Positions 48,744-58,065 of a DNA stretch of 64,000 bases are shown one piece after another. The position numbers and the translations under genes are program-made. The first letter of the stretch is position 1; every line of letters begins with the position of its first letter. The notes below the pieces were generated by a model. The model worked only from the letters and a program-made list of their open reading frames with translations, searched no databases and had not been told where the DNA came from. The DNA is taken from NCBI GenBank assembly GCA_039111635.1, contig JBCAQO010000011.1, forward strand, positions 868,001 to 932,000, in the 5' to 3' direction. This stretch comes from Heterobasidion occidentale. Lineage: Eukaryota > Basidiomycota > Agaricomycetes > Russulales > Bondarzewiaceae.

Positions 48744-50431
48744 ATGGCGGCACTCTGTCCTACCCTGTCCTCGTGGTATCTGCCTGCTGTCACTTATTCC
48801 CATCGCGCTTCATAGATGGGTCAGTTCCCGAAAGACAGCTGGTGATTCTACCGAAGAGGCGACTGGCAAACGGCCAAATGAGAAGTCTCGTCGTCTACCG
48901 GATCCTGACCCTCTCAATGATCTTGACCTCAAGACGGCAAAGATTCGCAACCATATCTATGCCAACAAGACTTGAGGCATCCTTACTTCCAGGTTTGTCC
49001 TAGGTTTCTGTATCAAATCCTGTGATATTCGCTGACTCGCAATACGCTCAATGTGATCAAAGACTATGGCTCACCAGCCTATGAACATCAACCACTGGAT
49101 TGAGATTGACAAGGATATAGGCTGGTATATCGACGAGAAGACGCGAGTAATCAAGGAGCAAGGTTTGTAAACAATATGTTCAAATTGTCAAGTCGAATTG
49201 ATCTACGCTTAGGAAAGACTGTCGTCGATTCGCTTCCGGAAAACGACGACGCGTGTGCGGAGTTACTCGAAATTCTCGTGGATTACCTTCCCAAGAGGTA
49301 TCCAACCCTCTTTGAACACATTGGCGTAAACGGCATCTGGAACAAGATTACTGGTGAACGATTTCATGACCTGACTGGCAAAAGCGGCGTGGATGCCCTC
49401 GTGGTTATCTCGAGGCTGGTTCAAGACGATTTTCTGATGGGCCGTGAACGCGAGGATGGGCACGTGTATTTCGTTGGAGGTCTTATTGCCTTTCCAGGTC
49501 TGCACACACTCCGGTTCAAGTTTCGTCCACCTTTGTGCTCACAGTTCTCGACAGGATTCTATCTCTATCGAATTACATCGACAAACCGCTCGAAGAGGTT
49601 TGTCGTCACAGGGATCTTCATCTTCGCGAAAACTAATCATGGCTCTAGATTCACGCCATATCCCTTACTTCAATGAGAAAATCCTCATGAGCGTCGAACG
49701 CACTCTCAAGCGCTTTGGGCCTCACGAGCCATTCGAGAGGACGAGTTGGGGCGTCGTAGGCGACCGCAATCTATTCTGTCGTTAGTTGTGCTTTCCTTAA
49801 TCTTGTTACAGATACTGTATGCTGAGTTCATCATTCAGACAACATGATCGCAGCACAGGCTCTACCAAATGGTTTACGACCTGAGGATCTGTGGCTCGCA
49901 TGGACCACCAAACCTTCCGCAAGCTTCCTCGGTCGGGCGGCATCGCATTTGGGGTGTATGTATGCCCTTGATTTTTCAATCGTACTGATCCCAGCTATGG
50001 CATCTAGTCACGTTGTTTTGAAGCGGCTTGAGGACCTTGCAGAGAGTCCCGTCGTCCCTGCATTGCTCGCCAAAATCCATCTCGAAGCCGACAAGGAGTT
50101 GATGCATGTAAGCTGTTGCGATAGCTATCCTCAAACTTTTTTTCTTATCTACCCGACAGCATAAATTCGATGGTATATATCGCGACCGGATGATGCCCTA
50201 CCTCCAGGAACTCACCAAACGCCAATTGGAGCAAGGCCTGATCACGTGCGTCGGGATTCGCCCTCATACTCTGTTCTCTTTTTGACGCTTCAACACAGCG
50301 AAGAGGACCTTGACCGTGTTCAAGACTTCAGGGACCTTATAAAAGGTGGCCAGATACCAGATGCTCAGACGACGCTGAGCCAACCCACGTTGTCCGAAAT
50401 CGAGATGTCAAAGGCTAGAGCCGCAGCCTGA
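48744..50431 (+). CDS. DUF3445 / heme-dependent oxidative N-demethylase alpha-like protein A (two apparent frameshifts)
   Basis: Pfam family PF11927, named after the alpha subunit of bacterial heme-dependent oxidative N-demethylase, which removes methyl from dimethylamine. The start is provisional (MAALCPTLSSWYLPA at 48744). A short hydrophobic segment and a charged stretch lead to DPLNDLDLKTAKIRNHIYAN. The catalytic region starts with TMAHQPMNINHWIEIDKD, then VVDSLPENDDACAELLEILV, DYLPKRYPTLFEH, VVISRLVQDDFLMGR, YFNEKILMSVERTLKRFGPH and ERTSWGVVGDRNLF. MDHQTFRKLPRSGGIAFGV follows, and DLAESPVVPALLAKIHLEAD, MPYLQELTKRQLEQGLIT and EIEMSKARAAA close it. Bases are missing at 48972-48973 (before RHPYFQ) and 49897 (before MDHQTF). 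Fungal members have unproven activity. Paralog B lies at 54.7 kb. Confidence 0.8.
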
Positions 50432-50813
50432 CAGATGTCACTACCTCGTTTTGTACCGTTTCTGTATTTGTGCAAGACTCCGATGTATTTCATTCCACGC
50501 GCCACGAATTTTTCTCCCTATATCATGACATCTTGGGTTTGAAATCTGTACAATTGACTGCGTGAAGCATCGTTGACTCAGTCCAATGTTTCTAAATTTG
50601 ACATTGTTTTGGGCAGTTCGTCACGAGCTATCAAGTTACCTCTTACTTTTTTGAAGACATAAAGTGCGTCTAAGGCAGAGATACATACACAGTTGATCCC
50701 CGTGTGTGGATCGATAGATAAGCTCCAGACAGCATATATATACAGGGCTAAAGAGTACAGAGAGAAACATGAAGTACAGAAACCAGTGAGGGGAGTAAAG
50801 GCACGAGTAGATC
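50432..50813. other. convergent 3' flanks
   Basis: About 380 bases between the convergent DUF3445-A and permease genes. Nothing recognised. Confidence 0.4.
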
Positions 50814-53518
50814 CTACGCCTTACTCTCCATGCTTTGCTTCCGGCCTACATTCTCAATGACCTTTTCGACCCCATCATCCTCCGGGTCATGGTTAATATT
50901 GGAGATCGGGCCTTTATAGTGGACATGGCCCCTAAAACGGAGAAATTAAAACTCGGCTGACTAGATGATCAAATGGGGTATGAACATACCCAAGGATGTA
51001 CCAGACCCTAAGTCGAAGAAAGACGTTGTAAGTATATATGGGCTTGTAAGAGTGAGAGTACTCACAAGGACAAGGCGATCACGCCGACGGTGATGACGGA
51101 AGCGTAGTTCCTACAGTTGAGTGGGCATGAGATATGAGCACCTGAGAATAGTGAACAGAGCTGCGTACATGTTCTCCGCTGTTACGGGACGGATTGTCGG
51201 CAAAGAGAAAATGATGCATACGAACAATGTCCAGGTGATGCACGTTACATTGCACGCCCACCCAAGTCTATCCACGCCGCATATGTTCAGTGAGAAAAGA
51301 CCTGATACCAAACACGATACGCACAATCCGTCTCCCATATAGAATGGGCCTGGAGTGAACTGGACTTCAGGGTGCTTCTCGTATACCCTCCGCAAGAAGA
51401 TGGGTATAATATAAGACAGATCGAGTGCCATGGCCGTCAATGAAAAGATGGCTGGAGCCGAACATCAGACGAGCGCCGACAGACTAGAGACATATAAGGA
51501 ACAATTACCATTCGCGGCGACGGGGCTTGCGAAGTCCAGCAGACCAGGAAGGATGGCGACGAACGTGCACAACCATATCGCGCGAATAGGAGTAGACGTG
51601 CGAGTGTCGTTGTGCGCAAAGTACTGGCGATCCGGCAGCCCTGGATCGTGTGTCAACAAGAAGTCCTTCATCAAATCTATCAAAATATCGCACCATTATC
51701 TCGGCTGAAAGCATAGACGGTGCGGGAATTGGCCTGGAGAGCTGTACAAGAAGAACGTGAGCAAAAACCTACTGCACCAGCGGGCAGGCCTCACCAGTTT
51801 GCACGACAAAGAAGGCGGTCAAACAGACAAAGGCCCAGAGGAAAATTGCTGCTGGCTTTCCCATTCTATCCGCCATGATCTAAGCTCGGGTGAACAAGGG
51901 TCTCGTCATCAATGTACGAAGTGCCGTACCTGTAGCACTGCACTCCCACTTGGTCCGGGCAGATTCTCCCTGGAGAGGAAAGGATGATCAGCTATAGATT
52001 CAAGAGAAAACATGAAGTGGAGTTACAAAGGACCGGAGCATAGCACAAGAACAATATTGAAGATCCATCCAAGAAGTCCTGTGCCGATAACGGCAATGAA
52101 GATGGCTGCTGGGGCAGCATAAGCTGCACGTTGGACTTCCTCCCTGTTTGAGAGTTATTGAATCAAGGATACATCGGCTAGGAAGAATACTCACGAGATA
52201 TGAGCAGTGGCATCATAGTCGGTCATCTATCATGAGAGGTTGCTCTTGAAATCAGTTTAACTATAAGATATATGATAGACTTACCGTCCATTGCACGCTC
52301 AACAAGCCAAACAAGAACGCCAGTCCACTATTCCAACCGCCCGTTTGATTTACGATGCCCTCTGATCCAAAGACGTACGACGCAGAATGCATCTCAGATC
52401 GAGGTGTCGTGGCAAGAAGCACAATGATGATCACTACATAGGAGGGAGGTCATAGAGGAGTGAGATTTGCACAGAAAAAAAACCCACCGATTGTAGCGCC
52501 TATGTTGCAAAACACGAAACCTTTCGTGAAACGAGCGAGGTAACGGGTGGGCAAGCAGTTCTTTTTTGAAGCAAGTTAGTTCGGACCAGGCCCATAGACA
52601 ATGGTCCAAGAAAAGAAAACGCACAAGGAGCCCATGTATTGCCAACAAGCCGGCGAAGAGTCCAACTTGCATGCCCTACATGAAAGGCGAAGTGAGATTC
52701 CGTGCCATGTTAATGTAACGCAAAACAAACCTGGCTATACACATAGTCGCCATCCTAAAGGCATTAAGAATCAGAGACGGTATATCTAAGCAGTAAATAG
52801 TGAGCACACCTTTGATACCACTACAGCGGCCCATATCATCCCCGAAAGTCCAAATTCGGTTGAGGATACTCCGGCAATTTGCCCAGAATATTCAGCCTAT
52901 GAAACCACGTCAGGACACACTCAAAATGGTGGTCGGTTTATAATTACCAGCCAACCACCCAGCCTACTCTGGCTCGATGCCTCACAGGCACAAGTTGCGC
53001 CGACGCAGTATAACTGATCACGTTTGAGGCGTCAATTCGCTACCAAGGAGAGACGTTCAGGGACGGAACATACAGTCCGCCGCATGTGGGAAATGCGCTG
53101 ACAATCTCCGCTATGCTCGAGCCTGTGAAAACGGCATGAAGAGATTTGATTTGACGAAGATGGAAAACAGCATACCGAGCGTGAAGCACATTACGGCACC
53201 CAAGATCCAGCACCATGTGACGGATGAGGGGCCTCCGAGCGTCAAAGGGGTGTTAAAGGTAACCGCAACACTAGAACAAAGACCCTAAGGGGAAGAAAAA
53301 ATGATGTTCGGTTCAAACGGATATGTTCGACGAGACCACTCACCATGATAGAGAACGCAAAACTGATCTGCATCGCGTATTAACATTGTTAGTAGCACAT
53401 TGGCCTCGAGCACACGTACCGTGGCTAAGTTGGAGAACTCGCGCTTGAAAGACGGGACATAGCCCAGTCTTTCGAGCTCCTGGTCATCGTTGGCCCCTGT
53501 TGTTGCTTCCTTGGACAT
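50814..53518 (-). CDS. APC-superfamily amino-acid/GABA/choline-type permease (one apparent frameshift)
   Basis: Twelve-TM transporter of the fungal Uga4/Hnm1/Bat1-like amino acid-choline group. The start MSKEATTGANDDQELERLGY at 53518 opens the conserved cytosolic N-terminus (VPSFKREFSNLATISFAFSI). NTPLTLGGPSSVTWCWILGA, SSIAEIVSAFPTCGGLYTAS and RVGWVVGWLNILG follow, then AGVSSTEFGLSGMIWAAVVV. Further on are NCLPTRYLARFTKGFVFCNI, LLSVQWTMTDYDATAHISEE, PAAIFIAVIGTGLLGWIFNI and RTVYAFSRDNGLPDRQYFAH. The C-terminus is NVGRKQSMESKA with TAG at 50814. A base is missing at 52881 (inside LNILGQIAG). About 18 short exons, each with normal splice sites. Between two DUF3445 genes, it may supply their substrate or a methylated amino compound, but this is inference. 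Confidence 0.88.
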
Positions 53519-54732
53519 GGTGAGCGAGAGCCTAGAGGTCACGGCTTACTGCGAGCGCCTTGATATATATCACCTGTTCGAAATGGAAATCGGGACCTCT
53601 CAACAGGGATATATCATTAGATATAAGAGACTTACCAAGAGATAACCACGTTGTCCTGATTGGCCAGGCGCAGCTGATAGCCTGCGCACGCAGAGACAGC
53701 AGCGCGCTTTTGCAAGGCACGCTAGCTGCCATGAGCCTCATACAACGTAATGTCAGGTAATGTCCCGATCCATTGCAGCATGAACAGCGAGCATTAGAAA
53801 AAGAAAATGGGGGGAGGTTTGCACGGAGGGAAAATGTTGCAAAGTTTCACGAGTTCGAGAGCCTGAGCTGCTTCAGTTGGCAGCAGTTTCCGAGAAAGGG
53901 CCATACCGTATCTATGTTGGAAACGCATCTCGAGATCTGGATATGTCTCAGAGATAGTCGTATCAAATCGGATGACCTGGGAGAGATAGCTTAGATAGGG
54001 AGTTAAAGATTGGTTAAATCGAATTACCACACGGAACTCCCGTCGAGACGCGCCAGAGGGTTCGAGGACATTAAGCCTGTGATGGGCTCGGCAGCCTGCA
54101 TGTCTCCAATCTGCTCCATTAGGTGCAATTGAAATAGGAAGACACAACGGGGGTGTTTATTCGTCATTGTGAACTGATGACCTGGGTAAGGCTATGGATA
54201 GTCTATGGATGGGCTGTGGCTTGATGTCAGATGCGCAGTGATGTGCCGCTTGGGACGCGGTGAAGGACACAGGCCTACCAAGTTCGAAGATACGCCAAGT
54301 CATCTCGAGCCGCGGCGAAGGGTCCCCGGTCAATTTCCCCGCATACGCGGGTCACAATACGTCACAAGCGTCACGCCGGTATCTGTGACGCACCCGCTCT
54401 CTCCACCCTTCTCCACTTTGCCCACCCGCTCGCCACGGTCAGCGATCCAACATAGCCTCGACTTATGCACAAACAAACAGCGTTAGTACAGTATTTCCCT
54501 GTCTGGCCGATCGCGACCTCGGGTGCCTCCGAGAGCCGCCCGCATCCTCCCGGCACGCCAACTATGGAAAGGCTTCACGCCTGCGGTAGATCCAGGTCAG
54601 GCGGCCTCGCTTCTCTTATCTCTTCCGGGCCTGTACGAGCATGTAAAGGATCTAGGTTATCATGCCCTTCAATAAGTAGCTGCGGGCATCCAGCTCTTCC
54701 TTAGTTTCGACTCGCACCAGAGAATCATCACA
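53519..54732. promoter_or_regulatory. divergent promoter region, permease / DUF3445-B
   Basis: About 1.2 kb between head-to-head genes, mirroring the Rieske/DUF3445-A arrangement. The minus-strand frame 53794-54147 (117 codons) has no recognisable content. No strong TATA box seen. Confidence 0.4.
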
Positions 54733-56570
54733 ATGGACGCACACTGGCTGGGTAACCATCTCACGGGAATAGTCCTTTGCGCTGGGGCAACGGTACTCCT
54801 GGTTCATTATTCTCGCAAAATTTGGCTCTTGAACAGGGCAGTGCCAGCCAATGAGAAGTCGAACAAGGATGGTGAGTTCCGCAATCAACTCTCGTTACAT
54901 CTCAACCTGACCTAAGTCTGCTAGAGAACGAACTTGCTGTTTCGTTTGTTTTCCCAAAATTCGGCCCTTGTAAGGAATCGGTAGATAACATCAAGCCAGT
55001 ACCTTACCGTCCTTTCCGCTGGGGCGTACCAGTACGTCATTTCAAATCGACTTGAATGCGAGCTGTACATTGAACGCAGGCGAATAGTGTTACGATGGGT
55101 ATTAGAAACATCTCTTGGGACTCTTGGATCGAGGTAAGTACCAACACGTATTCTGACAAGCTGAGCGACGAACAACTCCCTCGTAGATGGATAAACAGTT
55201 TGCGGATTATCACCGCCTTCGTGCACACCGCATGAGGGAGCGCGGAGAACGAGTTGTGCAAACCCTTCCAGAGAGTCCCAACGTTCCGACCTCAGGATTT
55301 GACGCAGGCAAGCTCTATTCGACTATATGTTTCCTTGGCCCGCGGCAGCTAACGCGCCCAGCAGCAAGGGAGCTGGTTCACGAGCTTGCAGAATACCTTT
55401 CAAGGAGGTATCCTCAAACGTTCCGCGTTGAACGCCACTCTCCGGAGAAGGAATCCGGTGGCGGATGGTATGGAGAAGCCCCAATCCGGACCATCACGAT
55501 CTTGCCACCGATCAACGCAACGTATAATCTTGACGAAGAGGATCCTATGACGGTCGCAGGTCTACTGTAAGTTTTTCTTACACATATTTCTTTATGTCTA
55601 CTGACTTATTCATATCCAGGGTTCAGGATGACCTCGCTTTAATGATCAAAGGTGACTTTCTCGGTACTTCAATGCCGCCTCCATCAGATTCATCTCTCTC
55701 TCTCTTTCAAGGTAACGACGATGTGTACTATATGCGTTCTGGGGCAATCTGCACTGCCGGTAGGGGTTTTTCCATCTGTTCATCGAGATTCAATTCGCTG
55801 AGCATGCTTTGATCTACTCAGGGTTCTGGAGATTGGAAGATAAAATAGGGCTGTCTTTGGATGACATACATTACCATGGTAATGTTCCGCAATGTGAGAT
55901 ACACTTTCATTCCTGTCATTGTGCGCACTGGACTGACATCGTTGATAGATGAACAGAAATTGAAGACCAGTCTCAACAGATTTTTACAACGTCTGCCCGT
56001 CGACAAACTCATCCAGCGCAACAACTACTTTTTCAAAATCGTCGCAGATCCCGCTCATCCTCACGAACCACTCGACCCCCATGAATTAGGCTGGGCAGAA
56101 TCGACGGTCGGTGATGAGGACGCGTTCCAGCCTGGCTCGGGCCTTGGGCTGCTCAACGAGCTCCCACCATCGCTTTCCTCCGACATTGCATACGAGCAAT
56201 CGGAATCGACCGTGAAGCCGAGCATGATGAGGCTCAGGATGGAACGACAGACACTGCGTCGTTTGCCGAAGACGGGGGCAATCATATTCACTATCCGGAC
56301 TTATGTCGTCCCTGTCGAGGAACTGGTGAAGGAGGTAGGCGTTCCGGGGAGGATGGCTAGTGCGATCAGGAGCTGGCCAGATGATGTTGCTGGGTAAGGC
56401 TTCAATCAAAACTGTGGGACATATGCTGAGTCTTTCTGATGGCCAGGTACAAGAGCAGATCAAGTTACGCGCATCATGTCTTGCCGTATTTTGATGAGTG
56501 CCACAGAAGACAGGTGGAGGAGGGCCTGCTCGAGGCAGACGATCAACCTCAGACGGATTACCCATTCTAA
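54733..56570 (+). CDS. DUF3445 / heme-dependent oxidative N-demethylase alpha-like protein B
   Basis: Intact paralog of the gene at 48.7 kb. The start MDAHWLGNHLTGIVLCAGAT at 54733 gives one N-terminal TM helix (LTGIVLCAGATVLLVHY) and a basic linker, so the catalytic part is probably tethered to a membrane. KPVPYRPFRWG and SVTMGIRNISWDSWIEMDKQ follow, then AARELVHELAEYLSRRYPQT, VAGLLVQDDLALMIKGND, YYMRSGAICTAGFWRLEDKI and GLSLDDIHYHGNVPQYEQKL. RLRMERQTLRRLPKTGAIIF aligns with MDHQTFRKLPRSGGIAF of paralog A. It ends QVEEGLLEADDQPQTDYPF with TAA at 56568. About eight exons, all in frame. A is much nearer the common fungal form. B is divergent and may act on a different substrate. Confidence 0.83.
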
Positions 56571-56908
56571 ACATCTGCACGCACGACTGCTCTGAGGCAT
56601 TGCTCATCCTGTATATACGGACGGGAGTCGTTGACGTTCTGCCATGACATGATATTTTGTTTGCGATGTTCATTGATCAAGGTACAGATACGAACGCCTC
56701 TAAACGCATCAATACTTATCAGTGACTTGATGAGAACCCGATGAAAGCTAGTAACCCTTGCGGATACCTTAGTCCGAGCGTTGACTTTGACAGAAGACAG
56801 TTCACGGACGCCTCGTCGAGTACCTGGTCTGGCGCATGCCCGGTTCGGTCGCTGGGCGCTACGGAGGCGTGAAAAAGCCTGCAGCGCTTATCCTAGTCAT
56901 TTTTAACG

Positions 56909-56916
56909 TATATAAA
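56909..56916 (+). promoter_or_regulatory. TATA box deciding the start of the cupin-like gene
   Basis: TATATAAA. It lies only 8 bases before the ATG at 56924, too near for that codon to be in the transcript, but 68 bases before the in-frame ATG at 56984, which begins a signal peptide. Confidence 0.6.
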
Positions 56917-56983
56917 CTCCATCATGTCCAACTTTCGTCGCTACACAACGCCGGCCACAATTCTGCTCGTCAGCGTCGTCGTG

Positions 56984-57571
56984 ATGAGATTTGGCGTGCC
57001 CTATGCTTCGCTCTTGCTTTCGCTGTTCGCGGGATCGGCCGTGGCAGATACCGACCCGACTTTGAAGGTCACGACCATCGTCGGGAAGAACGGCGTCTCT
57101 TCCGTGGAGTGCTGGAGCCTTCCTGCTGTTGTCTCTGGTGGTGTGAGTGCCATTTCTCGCTGTTTGGGTAACGGCGACTAGGACATTCCTAGGTTAAAAT
57201 AACAGAGCTTGCAGACCTTTCTAACGCTTCATACGCGATATTTCCTGCAGGTGCTGCGATAGACTCTGGGTGAGGGCGTCCTCTTTTTTTTTGAATTCCG
57301 AATCAACTTAATATCATGACGATCGAGGACGCACAACGCCCCGCACACGCAGCTGTTCATCATCCTCAAGGGCGGTGCTGTCATTACGTTCCCCAATAGC
57401 TCGGATGTTCTTCACGTGCAGGAGGACGAGATATACATCGCTGCCGACGCTGTTGGCACCTCTGACCTAGGACACCACACGGTGCTGGAGGGCGGCTCAC
57501 ACGTGTTGCAGATGCCTTTGGCACCTGGTTTCCTTCCGGACCATACAGCGACCGAAGGGCGATGCCCTTGA
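56984..57571 (+). CDS. small secreted cupin-like protein
   Basis: The start at 56984 (MRFGVPYASLLLSLFAGSAV) gives a signal peptide cleaved near AVA-DTDP. DPTLKVTTIVGKNGVSSVEC and WSLPAVVSGG are the opening of a small secreted family common in mushroom genomes. Exon 2 gives VKITELADLSNASYAIFPAG. Exon 3, entered after an intron with a T run, gives GTHNAPHTQLFIILKGGAVI, TFPNSSDVLHVQEDEIYIAA and MPLAPGFLPDHT, ending EGRCP with TGA at 57569. The HxQ, glycine and barrel-like spacing suggest a single-domain cupin. A second acidic metal ligand is uncertain. About 150 residues. Function unknown. Confidence 0.75.
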
Positions 57572-58065
57572 ATTATGTTTGTCATATATATTCTGTTGAT
57601 ATTTATCGTCTTTCTCTTTCTTAAATCTTTGCTTTCGCTACAGTTTCTCCTCTGTCTTTGCCGCATACCTCAGGCCCGAAATGGTATAGTATTCCATAAA
57701 AAGAGTGACGGCTGATGAACTGTATTTGAAAGAAAATGTCTGATGTCCCGTAGATGTCAGCACGACATCATGCGCCTCCTCTCAATGACACTTCAATGAT
57801 GCAGTCTCCTGGCATTGAGATGCTTTCTCCACAAATACTTCCGCTGGGTGAGGTTTGGGTTATATCCCATCGGACTAACCCGACGATCAGATCGGACTGC
57901 AGATCCCAGCAACTTGGCGCGCAGCGTCTCCAGCGCAAGTCAGTGCACGGCTTTGTGCATCATGAGATTTGACACACTCCAGTCTAGTTCTACGGAGAAA
58001 ATTGACGAACAAGGCATGGTACAAGTACAGCAACAAGAAGCTAACATCATCCAGGAATGCTCCTG
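57572..58065. other. convergent 3' flanks
   Basis: About 495 bases between the cupin-like gene and the P450. No gene supported. Confidence 0.4.

Noticed and set aside
49555..49660. Two further frameshifts in DUF3445-A
   Set aside because: Alternative donor and acceptor choices (FPVLDRILSLSN and LEEVYSRHIPYF) keep the frame without adding bases, so they are not counted.
49950..50020. Frameshift after IAFGV in DUF3445-A
   Set aside because: Using the acceptor CATCTAG gives GVHVVLKRLEDLAESP in frame, so normal splicing explains it.
53794..54147. 117-codon minus-strand frame in the permease promoter
   Set aside because: No motif or paralog, lies in the divergent promoter region, and ends in a run of Pro and Phe typical of chance frames.
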